Shown: positions 1-12,004, numbered from the stretch's first letter. The stretch: DNA of 64,000 nucleotides from Micromonospora avicenniae (GCF_900156065.1 NZ_FTNF01000010.1:62001-126000), one strand, 5' to 3'. The notes: generated by a model from the letters alone, not told the origin. Numbers and translations are program-made.

Positions 1-774
1 ATCCGCACTCGGATCGCTCGGCTGCGCCGCGAGATCAAGAGCATGCGGACGGTACGCCAGACCAAGCGCGCCCGCCGCACTCGGAACGCCGTGCCCGCCG
101 TGGCGATCGCCGGCTACACGAACGCCGGCAAGTCGAGCCTGCTCAACCGCCTGACCGGGGCGGGCGTGCTGGTGGAGAACGCCCTCTTCGCCACCCTGGA
201 CCCGACCATCCGCAAGGCCACCACCTCCGACGGGCGGGTCTACACCCTCTCCGACACGGTGGGCTTCGTCCGGCACCTGCCGCACCAGATCGTCGAGGCG
301 TTCCGCTCGACGCTGGAGGAGGTCGCCGACGCCGACCTGGTGGTGCACGTCGTCGACGGCGCCCATCCGGATCCGGAGGAGCAGGTCCGGGCGGTGCGCG
401 AGGTGCTCGCCGAGGTGGGTGCCGACCGGCTGCCCGAGCTGCTGGTGGTCAACAAGACCGACGCCGCGGACGAGGAGACCCTGCTGCGGCTCAAGCGTCT
501 CTGGCCGGAGGCGATCTTCGTGTCCGCGCATTCGGGGCGCGGCGTCGACGATCTGCGCGGCGCCATCGAGGGCCGGCTGCCGCGGCCGGCGGTGGAGGTC
601 TGCGCGGTCCTGCCGTACGACCGGGGCGACCTGGTCGCCCGGGTGCACCGCACGGGCGAGGTGCTCAGCACGGCGCACCTGCCGGAAGGCACCCGCGTGC
701 ATGTCCGGGTCAATCAGGCGCTCGCCGCGGAGCTTGCTCCGTACGAGGAGCGGACGGCCGCGGCGCGCCGCTAG
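1..774 (+). CDS. hflX: GTPase HflX, 3' part
   Basis: The frame is open from base 1, so the gene starts outside the window; about 257 codons remain. HflX is a ribosome-associated GTPase that splits stalled or heat-damaged ribosomes. The end of the helical linker (arginine-rich, ending in MRTVRQ) is followed by the G domain: P-loop GYTNAGKSS at bases 112-138, DTVGF (G3) from 253, NKTD (G4) at 451-462 and a G5-like SAHSG soon after. A C-terminal domain of about 70 residues follows and ends in an Arg-rich tail. The N-terminal HflX domain is not visible. Recognition rests on the linker plus G-domain order, which separates it from Era and Obg. Confidence 0.93.
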   Translation: MRTRIARLRREIKSMRTVRQTKRARRTRNAVPAVAIAGYTNAGKSSLLNRLTGAGVLVENALFATLDPTIRKATTSDGRVYTLSDTVGFVRHLPHQIVEAFRSTLEEVADADLVVHVVDGAHPDPEEQVRAVREVLAEVGADRLPELLVVNKTDAADEETLLRLKRLWPEAIFVSAHSGRGVDDLRGAIEGRLPRPAVEVCAVLPYDRGDLVARVHRTGEVLSTAHLPEGTRVHVRVNQALAAELAPYEERTAAARR

Positions 775-825
775 ACGCCTCGCCGGCGTCACCCGACCGA
801 AACCGGGGCATGCGACACTTGCGCA

Positions 826-2508
826 ATGCGCCGCGCTGTTTCCTCGGTCACGGTCGCCCTCGGACTCATCGGGGCGACCGTGGCGTTCACCGGAGTCGCG
901 CTGGCGGCTCCCGCCGCCTCGTCTGCCACCGCGCCCGTTCCGGGCAAGAAGCGGTGCACGATCACCGACGAGCGGCCGCGTCAGCTCTCCGGTCTGGCCG
1001 CGGCGAGCACTGGCTTCGTCGTCATCAACGACGACTCCGATATCGAGTCGCGTAGGCGCGTCTACCTCCTGGACAGCAAGTGCAAGATCTCCAAGGAGGT
1101 TTCGTACCCGGGCGACGGCCCGGTCGACACGGAGGACGTGGCGCTCTCCCCGGACAAGAAGACGGTCTGGATCGCCGACACCGGCGACGAACCCATCGGG
1201 GAGCGACGCAAGCACGTGGCGGTCTGGACGATGCCGGTCAGCGGCTCCAAGAAGCCGACCCTGCATCGCCTCTCCTACCCGGAGGGGAAGCCGCACGACG
1301 CGGAGGCGCTCCTGGTCGGCGACGACAAGCTGCCGTTGATCATCACGAAGGTCACGTCGGGCGCGGCCGATATCTACCGACCGGCGGCGGCGCTCACCAG
1401 CGGAGACGACGAGCCGGTCGCCATGGAGAAGGTCGGCTCGCTCAAGCTGCCGATGACGCAGACGGAGAATCCGCTCGCGGTCATGGGCCGCGTCGCGATC
1501 ACCGGTGCGGCCCGTTCGCCGGACGGCGGCAAGGTGGTGCTGCGGACGTACGCCGATGCCTTCGAGTACGACGTCACGGACGGCGACATCGTCAAGGCGC
1601 TCACGGGCGGCAAGCCCCGGGTGACGCCGTTGACCGATCCGTTCGGTGAGGCGATCACCTACTCGCCGGACGGGAAGAGCTTCCTCACGGTCTCGGACGT
1701 CGGGAAGCTCGGCGACGACGAGGCCAAGGTCGAGATCCTGAGCTACACCCCCTCCACCAAGGGGGCCGACCCGGTCGCCGCGGGCGTCGACGCCAACCCG
1801 GCCGCGAACCGCTCATGGTTCGACGGTCTGAGCATTCAGGACATCACCTACCTGGTCGCTGCGGTAGGCGTGGTGGGCGTGCTGCTGGTCGGTGTCGGAA
1901 TCTTCGGCATTCTCCAGTCACGAAAGCGCAAGGCGAGCGGCGGGGACCGCTCTCCCGGTGGCCGCGGCGACGACTCGCCCGGCGGCCGTACGGATGAGGG
2001 TTTCGCGGGCCCCGGACCGGGTGGTGGCGGCGTCTACGGCGGAGCTCCGGGTCGCGATGCCGGCCCAGGTGGTGGCGGGGTCTACGGCGGTGGCCCGAGT
2101 CGGGGTGGTGCGGCACCGGCCGGCGGTGGCGGCTACGGCGGCGGTCGTCCGGCCGGCGGTGCGGGCGGGGTCTACGGGGGTGCCCGTCCGAACGGTGCCG
2201 GCGACCCCCGCCCGGGCGGCGGCGTCTACGGTGGCGGCCGGCCCCCGGGTGGTGGACGGCCGCGCGGCGGTCAGCCCGCCGGTGGCTCCTACGGTGGCGG
2301 TCAGCCCGGTGGTGGCTCCTACGGCGGCGGGCAACCCGGCGGCGGTGGCGTGTACGGCGGCGGTGGCGGCCGTGCGGAACCGCCCCGGCGTGGCGGACCC
2401 GACCCGGATTACCAGGGCCAGCGTGGCGGTCGTCGACGCCAGGAGGACGTCGACCCGTACGGCCAGTACCCCGGCGGCCGCGACCGGTACCGCGGCGACC
2501 GCTACTGA
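826..2508 (+). CDS. Secreted, membrane-anchored protein with Gly/Tyr-rich tail
   Basis: 560 residues, not assigned to a named family. A signal peptide covers residues 1-27 (cleavage near ALA-AP). An extracellular domain of about 300 residues carries beta-propeller-like strands (LSPDKKTVWIAD, ARSPDGGKVVL, YSPDGKSFL) and two early Cys. One membrane helix lies near residues 342-364, followed by basic RKRK. The last ~190 residues are low-complexity, rich in Gly, Pro, Arg and Tyr, with many GGGVYGG/GGGSYGG repeats, and by topology are cytoplasmic. It stands alone after hflX and converges on lexA. The role is unknown; an envelope sensor or scaffold with a phase-separating tail is conceivable but speculative. 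Confidence 0.8.
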   Translation: MRRAVSSVTVALGLIGATVAFTGVALAAPAASSATAPVPGKKRCTITDERPRQLSGLAAASTGFVVINDDSDIESRRRVYLLDSKCKISKEVSYPGDGPVDTEDVALSPDKKTVWIADTGDEPIGERRKHVAVWTMPVSGSKKPTLHRLSYPEGKPHDAEALLVGDDKLPLIITKVTSGAADIYRPAAALTSGDDEPVAMEKVGSLKLPMTQTENPLAVMGRVAITGAARSPDGGKVVLRTYADAFEYDVTDGDIVKALTGGKPRVTPLTDPFGEAITYSPDGKSFLTVSDVGKLGDDEAKVEILSYTPSTKGADPVAAGVDANPAANRSWFDGLSIQDITYLVAAVGVVGVLLVGVGIFGILQSRKRKASGGDRSPGGRGDDSPGGRTDEGFAGPGPGGGGVYGGAPGRDAGPGGGGVYGGGPSRGGAAPAGGGGYGGGRPAGGAGGVYGGARPNGAGDPRPGGGVYGGGRPPGGGRPRGGQPAGGSYGGGQPGGGSYGGGQPGGGGVYGGGGGRAEPPRRGGPDPDYQGQRGGRRRQEDVDPYGQYPGGRDRYRGDRY

Positions 2509-2557
2509 TCATCTCGGCTCCCGTCGCGCCTCGGCGTGGCGCTGGGGTGCCTGTTCC

Positions 2558-2595
2558 GCGCCGGCACAACCGCCTCGGTGCGGCTGTGCCGGCGC
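2558..2595. terminator. Bidirectional terminator hairpin
   Basis: An 11-bp stem (2558-2568 with 2585-2595), one mismatch, then 4 more pairs around a 6-nt loop. It lies between the convergent Gly-rich protein gene and lexA and could end both transcripts. No U-tract is visible. Confidence 0.6.
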
Positions 2596-2681
2596 TGGAG
2601 AGAGGTCCAGGGCCGCCGACCAGCGGTGCGTTGGTCAGCCGGCTGTCACGTTGGCTGGTCGACCGGGATGCCCGACACCTG

Positions 2682-3467
2682 TCAGATGCGTCGTAGCACC
2701 GCTACGACGCGGCCCATGATGGTGGCGTCGTCGCCGGGAATCGGGTCGAACGCCGGGTTCTGCGGCATCAGCCACACGTGCCCGTCGCGACGCCGGTAGG
2801 TCTTGACGGTCGCCTCGCCGTCGAGCATGGCCGCGACGATGTCACCTGACTCGGCGGTGGGCTGCTGCCGCACCACCACCCAGTCGCCGTCGCAGATCGC
2901 CGCGTCGAGCATCGAATCGCCCTTGACCTGGAGCATGAACACCTCACCCTCGCCCACCAGCTCGCGGGGGAGGGGGAAGACGTCCTCCACCGCCTGCTCG
3001 GCGAGGATCGGACCACCGGCGGCGATGCGGCCCAGCATCGGCACGTACGCCGGAGTTGGGCGTTGCGAGCGGGTCAGTTCGTCGTCCAACGCGTCGCTGG
3101 GGGAGCGGACGTCCACGGCACGCGGACGGTTGGGGTCGCGGCGCAGGAAGCCCTTCTTCTCCAGCTCCTTCAGTTGGTAGGCCACGCTGGAGGGCGACAC
3201 CAGCCCGACCGCCTCGCCGATCTCCCGGACGCTGGGCGGGTAGCCGTGCCGCTCGACCCAGGTGCGGATGAATTCGAGGATCCGCCGCTGCCGGGCCGTC
3301 AGGTCGACCGTGGCCGGCTCGGGGAAGCTGCTGACCACCGGGGTGACAGGCCGCAGGGTGGGTTGCCCCGTCCGGCTACGCGCGGCGCCCCGGCGCCGAG
3401 TGGCCGGCGGACCCGCCTCGGCGACCTGCTGCGGGTTCTTCGGCCGGCTGGCCCGGTCCTCGGTCAC
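2682..3467 (-). CDS. lexA: SOS repressor LexA
   Basis: 261 residues. LexA represses DNA-damage genes and cleaves itself when RecA filaments form. A disordered basic leader of about 50 residues precedes the winged-helix DNA-binding domain (residues 56-120, recognition region near [16 protein letters not shown]). The S24 protease domain has the scissile Ala150-Gly151 bond in GRIAAGG, nucleophile Ser185 in GDSM and general base Lys222 in ATVKTY, so it should self-cleave. The GTG at 3467 follows a good Shine-Dalgarno (AGGGAGGA). It is divergent from nrdR across a 626-bp intergenic region that holds a LexA-box candidate. The long N-terminal leader is common in actinobacterial LexA. Confidence 0.97.
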   Translation of the reverse strand: MTEDRASRPKNPQQVAEAGPPATRRRGAARSRTGQPTLRPVTPVVSSFPEPATVDLTARQRRILEFIRTWVERHGYPPSVREIGEAVGLVSPSSVAYQLKELEKKGFLRRDPNRPRAVDVRSPSDALDDELTRSQRPTPAYVPMLGRIAAGGPILAEQAVEDVFPLPRELVGEGEVFMLQVKGDSMLDAAICDGDWVVVRQQPTAESGDIVAAMLDGEATVKTYRRRDGHVWLMPQNPAFDPIPGDDATIMGRVVAVLRRI

Positions 3468-3576
3468 GTCCGTCCTCCCTGTCGGCGCTGGGTGCCCCCG
3501 GCGCCCCGTGATGCATGTGGTGATGCCGGTGTGCGTGCTGGTGCGGCGGAACTCGCCGCGACCGGTTGGTCATGAC

Positions 3577-3603
3577 CGTATAGGTGAGATCGGCCATTTT
3601 CAA
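3577..3603 (-). promoter_or_regulatory. Possible lexA promoter
   Basis: Read on the minus strand, TTGAAA (3603-3598) and TATACG (3582-3577) are 15 bp apart in the lexA upstream region. The hexamers resemble a sigma-70 promoter, but the spacing is short, so the call is weak. Confidence 0.3.
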
Positions 3604-3684
3604 ACATCTGTACGACCTGTCACCGGCGTGTCGCGATGAAAAGCGCTTCTTTCGTACTGGCGTTCTGATAAATGTTACTTCGGT

Positions 3685-3700
3685 TGGCACGTCTGTTCGA
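3685..3700. promoter_or_regulatory. LexA-box candidate
   Basis: The 16-mer TGGCACGTCTGTTCGA matches 10 of the 12 fixed positions of the actinobacterial SOS box TCGAAC-N4-GTTCGA, with one perfect half-site (GTTCGA). It lies about 220 bp upstream of the lexA start and is consistent with autoregulation, though further upstream than usual. Confidence 0.45.
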
Positions 3701-3892
3701 ATTGTGCCGGTCGGGCTGGTGGAATCCTCGCCGGCCGGCGGTAACTCCGCGCGGTCCTGCCCGTTGGGCTCACCGGCAGCTCGGGCGGGCGGTGTCGCGC
3801 TGCGGGTCAGCCGTTCGGGCGGGCCCCGGTCGGCGGGTCGTGCCGGCAGGGGTGCCGTGGGTGTGGAGTGACACGCGGGACACGCCGTCAAC

Positions 3893-3921
3893 TTGACCCG
3901 GGTCTGCTGGCGACATACGGT
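3893..3921 (+). promoter_or_regulatory. Promoter of the nrdR-nrdJ operon
   Basis: TTGACC (3893-3898), a 17-bp spacer and TACGGT (3916-3921) form a good sigma-70/HrdB promoter. The predicted transcript start near 3928 lies inside the NrdR-box candidate, the arrangement expected for repression. Confidence 0.55.
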
Positions 3922-3923
3922 CG

Positions 3924-3940
3924 ACCCCTAGATGTAGTAG
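3924..3940. promoter_or_regulatory. NrdR-box candidate
   Basis: The core CTAGATGTAG (3928-3937) fits the conserved CTANATNTAG core of NrdR boxes. A weaker match centred near 3964 lies about 32 bp away, close to three helical turns; NrdR normally binds paired boxes. The position over the predicted transcript start suggests NrdR autoregulates nrdRJ. Confidence 0.5.
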
Positions 3941-4093
3941 TCACACGGGCGTAAGTTGCCCATAGGTTGGGTCCGACTACCGACCGCACTCCCGTACAGT
4001 GTCACGGCGAGCGGCCATCGAGCGATGGCGCCGCCGCGGTGCGCCGTGCCCGGGAGTGCCCGGTGCGGCAGTGGTCGATCAAGGAGGTCAGCG

Positions 4094-4594
4094 ATGCGGT
4101 GTCCGTACTGCCGGCACGCCGACTCACGAGTGGTCGACTCGCGGGAGGCCGACGACGGCCAGCTCATCCGGCGGCGACGCGCCTGCCCGGAGTGCGGCAA
4201 GCGGTTCACCACTGTCGAGGAGGCCGTCCTCGCGGTGGTCAAGCGCAGTGGGGTGACCGAGCCGTTCAGCCGGACGAAGATCATCGGCGGGGTACGCAAG
4301 GCGTGCCAGGGCCGGCCGGTCGACGATGACTCGATCGCACTGCTCGCCCAGCGGGTGGAGGAGACGGTCCGCGCCAAGGGCGCCGCCGAGATCCCCAGCC
4401 ACGAGGTCGGGCTGGCGATCCTGGGCCCGCTGCGGGACCTCGACGAGGTGGCGTACATGAGGTTCGCCAGCGTCTACCGGTCCTTCGACTCGCTGGCCGA
4501 CTTCGAGCGCGAGATCGAGTCGTTGCGGGCCGCGGCGCGCGCCCGGGACAACGGCGGGGCCGACGCGGTCGAGGCCGCGGGCCGGCCCAACTGA
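4094..4594 (+). CDS. nrdR: Transcriptional repressor NrdR
   Basis: 166 residues, normal for the family. NrdR senses ATP/dATP and represses ribonucleotide reductase genes. A zinc ribbon is formed by Cys3, Cys6, Cys31 and Cys34, followed by RFTTVEE and an ATP-cone domain (residues about 49-139, from VVKRSG to RFASVYRSF). The frame is open upstream to 3956, but the strong ribosome binding site AAGGAGGTCA (4081-4090) and the family N-terminus MRCPYC fix the start at 4094. It is the first gene of the nrdR-nrdJ operon; nrdJ begins 68 nt later. Its own promoter carries an NrdR-box candidate. Confidence 0.97.
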   Translation: MRCPYCRHADSRVVDSREADDGQLIRRRRACPECGKRFTTVEEAVLAVVKRSGVTEPFSRTKIIGGVRKACQGRPVDDDSIALLAQRVEETVRAKGAAEIPSHEVGLAILGPLRDLDEVAYMRFASVYRSFDSLADFEREIESLRAAARARDNGGADAVEAAGRPN

Positions 4595-4662
4595 CTTTTC
4601 GAGTTTTTCCTAACGGTATCGGGACGCGCGGTGGGTGACCGCGCAGACAGGGGGGCGACGGC

Positions 4663-7524
<2,862 letters not shown>

Positions 7525-7537
7525 GGTACGACACCTG

Positions 7538-7578
7538 CGGCGCTGCCCCGATCCCGCCAGGGGGTCGGGGCAGCGCCG
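7538..7578 (+). terminator. Terminator of nrdRJ
   Basis: A perfect 14-bp stem (7538-7551 with 7565-7578), extendable to about 18 bp around a 5-nt loop, starts 13 nt after the nrdJ stop. It is very stable but lacks a U-tract, as is typical in actinomycetes. Confidence 0.8.
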
Positions 7579-7698
7579 TATTCACGTATCGACTCGGAGT
7601 CCGGGCGGTCGTGCGGTCGTGGAGTCCGGCACGGCAGGACGACCCGACATCGAGGAAGTCGACTGGACCCTCGACGTTGTGGGCCGGCGAAGTGGTGG

Positions 7699-8811
7699 TC
7701 AGGGTTGGGCGAACAGGGGTCCGTAGTTGGACCGGAACATCTTCTCGCCGAGGCGGCGCATCACCGTGTCACGCAGTACGGGTGGCAACCCGCTCGCCTT
7801 GTCCCGGCGATGTGTCTGACTGAGCACCCAGTCCGTGCGCGGGCGGCGGCGTGCCTCGTACCCGCCCAGCGCCTCGGCGATGCTGCCGGCGTTCGCGAGC
7901 GAGTCGGCCAGCACAACGGCGTCCTCGAGGGACATCGCGCCGCCCTGCGCCATGTTCGGAGAGGTGGCGTGGGCGGCGTCGCCGACCAGCAGTACCGGGC
8001 CGCGCGTCCACGAGTCGAGCACGACCTCCTGGTTCGGGCCGGCGTGCAGGGTGGTGGCGTCCGCGTCGAGCGCGTCGAGCATGGTGGCGACCGGCCCGGC
8101 GAACGTCGCCCGCAGTTCGTCGCGCCAGCCCGGCCGGTCGGCGACCGGGCCGTCGTTGTAGTAGCAGTACGTCAGATCGTCGGAGACGGGGATCGTGAGG
8201 AACTGGATGCCGCGCCCCAACAACACGGACCAGACCGGCTCGGCGTCGACCCGTGGGGCGATCCAGCGGTACGCGTACTGGCCGAGGGGCCGGGCCACCT
8301 GACCGTCGAAGGCGAGCCGGCGGACCGTCGAGTTCACCCCGTCCGCGCCGATCACCAGGTCGTACGACGCCGCGGTTCCGTCGTCGAATTCGACGGCCAC
8401 CCGGTCACCCTCCTGGTCGAGGGCGACCGGCTGGCGGGCCCACCGGATCGGAAAGTCCCCGATGCCGGCGAGCAACGCCCGGTGCAGTTCGGCTCGGGGA
8501 AGCGAGACGCAGGGCCCGACGCCGTGCCACAGGGCGGCCACGTCGATGTCGAAGAGGCGCCGGCCACGCTGGTTCGCGCTGCGCTGCCGCCTGATCTCCA
8601 CGGCCACGTCGGCGATCGGCTCCCACAGCCCCAGCGCGTCGAGCGTCCGGGTCGCGTTGCCGGTCAGGTAGATGCCGGTGCCGGAGGTGGCGGGAGCCTC
8701 GGCCCGTTCGACCAGATCGATCGTCGCGCCCCACTCGCGCAGTGCGGCAACCGTCGCCAGCCCGGCGACACCGCCGCCGACGATCAGTACCCGGACACCC
8801 TCACCCCGCAC
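7699..8811 (-). CDS. FAD-dependent monooxygenase
   Basis: 370 residues, PHBH/group A flavin monooxygenase type. Motifs are the Rossmann GGGVAG at residues 12-17, GADGVNS (DG motif), and GDAAHATSPNMAQGGAMSLE (GD motif) that contacts FAD. The C-terminus ends soon after the substrate domain. The frame extends upstream to 8910, but GTG at 8811 has a good ribosome binding site (GGGAGGA) and places the Rossmann strand at the usual distance. It is monocistronic and divergent from the DUF2332 gene. The substrate is unknown; an aromatic or polyketide-like compound is typical, with roles in catabolism, resistance or secondary metabolism. Confidence 0.88.
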   Translation of the reverse strand: MRGEGVRVLIVGGGVAGLATVAALREWGATIDLVERAEAPATSGTGIYLTGNATRTLDALGLWEPIADVAVEIRRQRSANQRGRRLFDIDVAALWHGVGPCVSLPRAELHRALLAGIGDFPIRWARQPVALDQEGDRVAVEFDDGTAASYDLVIGADGVNSTVRRLAFDGQVARPLGQYAYRWIAPRVDAEPVWSVLLGRGIQFLTIPVSDDLTYCYYNDGPVADRPGWRDELRATFAGPVATMLDALDADATTLHAGPNQEVVLDSWTRGPVLLVGDAAHATSPNMAQGGAMSLEDAVVLADSLANAGSIAEALGGYEARRRPRTDWVLSQTHRRDKASGLPPVLRDTVMRRLGEKMFRSNYGPLFAQP

Positions 8812-9008
8812 GTTCAGTCCTCCCCACTGCGCGCCTGGGCCGGGGCTGAGCCTCCGCTCCGACTCCACGGCCGTCGCAGACTCTACGAGTTGCCCGTGGC
8901 GGTTCCCCACGTCGTTCCCACGGGCAGGGGTGTGCCGTTCGACTCACTGCGCCCTCCGTCACGTCCGGCAGGTTCCCGCCCGGTGGTGCCCGCTGCGACG
9001 ATCGGGGC

Positions 9009-9944
9009 ATGTCCATCGCCGTCGACTACGCCGATTTCGCCGCCCGAGAGTTGCGCGGGGTGTCACCCGCGTACGAACGCCTGGCGCTCGCGGTGTCCCG
9101 GGACGACGAGTTGCTCACCCTGCTCGGCACGCTTCCCCCGACGAAGCGGCAGCCGAACCTGCTCTTCGGTGTCGTACGACTGCTCGGCGGCCCGGTCGAG
9201 GATCCGGCGGCGTTCCACGACTTCGCGGTGACGCACTGGCCGGCGGTGCAGGCGGAGATGCGGGTCCGGGCCACGCAGACGAACGAGGCCGGCCGTTGCG
9301 CCGTGCTGCTTCCGCTGCTTGCCGCGCTGCCGCAGCCGCTCGCGTTGCTGGAGGTCGGCGCGTCCGCCGGGCTGTGCCTCTACCCGGACCGGTACGCGTA
9401 CCGCTACGGCGACCAGCGGCTCGGCGCGGGCGAACCGGTACTGGAGTGCACGGCCGATGCTCTGGTGCCGCCGACCCGGCTGCCCGACGTGGTGTGGCGG
9501 GCCGGCCTGGATCTGAATCCGCTCGACGTGACCGACACCGCCGACCTGGCGTGGCTGAACGCCCTCATCTGGCCGGAGCACGCCCACCGCCGGGAGCGGC
9601 TGCGGGCCGCCGCTGAAGTCGCCGCCGCCGAGCCGCCCCTGCTGGTACGCGGTGACCTGGTGGACGATCTGCCGGCGCTGGCCGCGCAGGCACCGGCCGA
9701 CGCGACGCTCGTGGTGTTCCACACCTCGGTGCTCTACCAGGTGCCGCAGCCCCGGCGGGCCGCCTTCGTCGACCTGGTACGCGAGCTGCCCGGGCACTGG
9801 ATCTCCAATGAGGCCCCGGACGTGCTGGCGTACGAGGGGCTCCCGGAGCAGCCGGGACGGGCGCTGCACAACGTGCTCGGCCTGGACGGCAGGCCGCTCG
9901 CCTGGACCCGTGGGCACGGCCAGTCGATGGTCTGGTTCGGCTGA
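9009..9944 (+). CDS. DUF2332 family protein
   Basis: 311 residues. The sequence matches the DUF2332 pattern: N-terminal helices with YERLALAV, the central LLEVGASAGLCLYPDRY resembling a SAM-methyltransferase motif I, then GLDLNPLDV, WLNALIWPEHAHR and the C-terminal LVVFHTSVLYQVP and WTRGHGQSMVWFG. The architecture suggests a Rossmann-like methyltransferase fold, but activity is unproven. It stands alone and converges on the RibD_C-type gene. No transmembrane segment or signal peptide is seen. Confidence 0.85.
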   Translation: MSIAVDYADFAARELRGVSPAYERLALAVSRDDELLTLLGTLPPTKRQPNLLFGVVRLLGGPVEDPAAFHDFAVTHWPAVQAEMRVRATQTNEAGRCAVLLPLLAALPQPLALLEVGASAGLCLYPDRYAYRYGDQRLGAGEPVLECTADALVPPTRLPDVVWRAGLDLNPLDVTDTADLAWLNALIWPEHAHRRERLRAAAEVAAAEPPLLVRGDLVDDLPALAAQAPADATLVVFHTSVLYQVPQPRRAAFVDLVRELPGHWISNEAPDVLAYEGLPEQPGRALHNVLGLDGRPLAWTRGHGQSMVWFG

Positions 9945-9976
9945 CGCGACGTCGAGCCCGCCCGCGGCCCGGGGGC

Positions 9977-10534
9977 TCAGCGCCGATGGCGCAGCAGGAC
10001 CACCCCGTTGCCGAAGACGCGGCTCTCGACCAGCCGCAGGTCGGTGGGCCCGACCCCGGCGGGAAAGAGCGGGCGGCCCCGGCCCAGCAGCACCGGGTGG
10101 ACGTACGTCCGCCACTCGTCGACCAGGTCGTGTCGCATGAACGTGGCCATCAGGTCCGCCCCGCCGAGCGCCAGGTCACCGCCCGGCTCGGCCTTGAGCC
10201 GGCGCACCTCGTCGGGGTCGACCTCGCGCACCACCGTGGCGTTCCAGTCGGCCCGCTCCAAGGTGCGCGAGTAGACGATCTTCGGCATCTCGCGCCAGAT
10301 GCCCGCGTACTCCCGCACCGCCGGCGGGCTCGCCGGGTCCTGGTCCGCGGTCGGCCAGTACGCGGCCATCAGCTCGTACGCGATCCGGCCGTTGAGGAAG
10401 GCGCCCATCGTGCGGAGTTCGGCGTTGAAGTGCTCGTGCAGCTCGTCGTCGACCCGGTGCCAGCTGAGGTCGCCGCCGGGGCCCTCGAAGTAGCCGTCCA
10501 GCGACACGCTCATGTGCACGACGATCCTTCGCAT
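9977..10534 (-). CDS. Dihydrofolate reductase-like (RibD_C) protein
   Basis: 185 residues of the DHFR-like RibD_C superfamily. It starts MRRIVVHMSVSLDGYFEGPGGD, where MSVSLDG is the family's first strand, and continues with LNGRIAYELMAAYWP, KIVYSRTLERADWN and the C-terminal DEWRTYVHPVLLGRGRPLF. Such proteins probably bind NADPH; many have no known substrate and are not true folate reductases. The ATG at 10534 has the ribosome binding site GGGAGG. The same frame stays open far upstream only by chance (high GC). Confidence 0.88.
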   Translation of the reverse strand: MRRIVVHMSVSLDGYFEGPGGDLSWHRVDDELHEHFNAELRTMGAFLNGRIAYELMAAYWPTADQDPASPPAVREYAGIWREMPKIVYSRTLERADWNATVVREVDPDEVRRLKAEPGGDLALGGADLMATFMRHDLVDEWRTYVHPVLLGRGRPLFPAGVGPTDLRLVESRVFGNGVVLLRHRR

Positions 10535-10584
10535 CGCTGCGCCTCCCACCTTGTCGGACATCCGCCGCCGAGTCTGCCCGTCGA

Positions 10585-11904
10585 CTACGACGAAACTGCC
10601 GGTTCCGGCATGTCCCGCAGCCCGCGCAGTGGAGAGAGGACCACGAACAGGCATGCGCTCCACGTGCCCAGTACGCAGATCCAGAGCGCCGTACGCAGCC
10701 CCAGCGCCGTGCCGAGCCCCCCGCCGACCAGCGCGCCGAGCGGGATCACCCCGAAGCAGATCCACAGGAACGCCGCGTTGACCCGGCCCAGGATCGCCGG
10801 CGGGGTGATCCGCTGCCGGTAGGTGGTCGACGCGACGTTGTACAGCACCGCGTTGGCGGAGAACGCGGCCAGCCCGACGCCGTAGAGGAGCACCCCCCAG
10901 CCCGGTCCTGCCAGCGGCATGAGCAGGTAGAACGGGCCGGGTGCGGCCATGGCCACCCAGATGACCCGGCCCGACCCGATCCAGGCCGACAGCCGCCCGG
11001 CGAGCGCGCCGACGACCAGGCCACCGATCGCGCTGACCGAGAACACCAGTCCGACCTGCACCGACGAGGCGTGCAACTCGCGCAGCATGAACGTCACCTC
11101 GATCGAACCGGCCGCCATGACGAAGAAGTTCGAGGTGGTCGTGCAGGCCAGGATGCGCAGCAGGATGGGCTGGCTGCGGATGAACCGCAGCCCGTCGGTC
11201 ATCTCCACCCGCAGCGGCAACCGCTCGCGCTGCTCCACCGCCCGCGGTGTGGGCCGGATCAGCACCAGGGTCACCGCGCTCACCAGGAAGGCCAGCCCGT
11301 TGCTGAGGAACGTCCGGGTGGCGCCGACCAGGCCGATGAGGACGCCGCTGGTCGTCGGCCCGACCAGCTCGGCGGCGTCCTGGCTCATGATGAGCTTGGC
11401 GTTGGCGTCGACCAGCTGCACCGCCGGAATCAGTCCCGGCAGCATGCTCTTGTACGCGACGGTGAAGAGCACGGTGAGCACACCGGACAGCCCCACCACC
11501 GTGTACAGGTAACCGAGGGTGAGCTGTCCGAGCAGCGCGACGCCCGGGAGCGACAGCATCAACGCGCCGCGGCCGAGGTCGCAGAGGATCATCAGGCGGC
11601 GCTGGTCCACCCGGTCGGCGAGGATCCCCGCCGGTAGCGAGACGAGCAGGTACGGCAGCCACGCCAGGAAGGTGAGCAGCGAGACCTGGAAGACGCTGGC
11701 GTGCAGGGTCTCCGCGGCGAGCAGCGGGACGGCCACGCCGGCGATCCGGGTGCCCAGCTCGCTGACCGTCTGTCCGCTCCACAACAGCAGGAAGTTCCGG
11801 CTCCGCAGCAGCGAGGGCGGTCGGACGGTCGCGGGCGGGTCGGCGACGTGCTGGCTCAAGAGATTGCCTGTCTGTGAAGTGCGTCGTCGGTAGTGGACGA
11901 CCAT
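10585..11904 (-). CDS. MFS exporter (MFS_3 type)
   Basis: About 439 residues with 11-12 predicted helices, starting at LLWSGQTVSELGTRIAGVAVPLLAAE (first helix) and ending in CLFVVLSPL. The loop after helix 2 reads LAWLPYLLVSLPAGILADRVDQRRLMI, the MFS signature A equivalent of the MFS_3/DHA3 exporters for drugs or siderophores. The start is uncertain: the frame is open to 12186 and no convincing ribosome binding site was seen, so ATG at 11904 was chosen; TTG at 11859 is an alternative. It is divergent from the asparaginase gene. The substrate is unknown. Confidence 0.85.
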   Translation of the reverse strand: MVVHYRRRTSQTGNLLSQHVADPPATVRPPSLLRSRNFLLLWSGQTVSELGTRIAGVAVPLLAAETLHASVFQVSLLTFLAWLPYLLVSLPAGILADRVDQRRLMILCDLGRGALMLSLPGVALLGQLTLGYLYTVVGLSGVLTVLFTVAYKSMLPGLIPAVQLVDANAKLIMSQDAAELVGPTTSGVLIGLVGATRTFLSNGLAFLVSAVTLVLIRPTPRAVEQRERLPLRVEMTDGLRFIRSQPILLRILACTTTSNFFVMAAGSIEVTFMLRELHASSVQVGLVFSVSAIGGLVVGALAGRLSAWIGSGRVIWVAMAAPGPFYLLMPLAGPGWGVLLYGVGLAAFSANAVLYNVASTTYRQRITPPAILGRVNAAFLWICFGVIPLGALVGGGLGTALGLRTALWICVLGTWSACLFVVLSPLRGLRDMPEPAVSS

Positions 11905-12004
11905 GGGGTCGCCCCAGCCTGCCGCCGCTGCGGCCGACCGCGCCAGCCGATATCGCCACGTGTAGGGTCCGGGGCTCACTCGGCGGCGGACGGAGATCCA
12001 ACGG

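Larger units (their letters stand above)
3468..4093. other. lexA-nrdR divergent intergenic region
   Basis: 626 bases without a gene. It holds a possible lexA promoter (minus strand, near 3577-3603), a LexA-box candidate at 3685-3700, an nrdR promoter at 3893-3921, an NrdR-box candidate at 3924-3940, and the nrdR ribosome binding site at 4081-4090. Local AT content around 3590-3700 is visibly higher than in the neighbouring genes. Confidence 0.6.

Noticed and set aside
4595..4662. Cobalamin riboswitch before nrdJ
   Set aside because: The 68-nt gap has no B12-box or long conserved structure; NrdR control is the better explanation.
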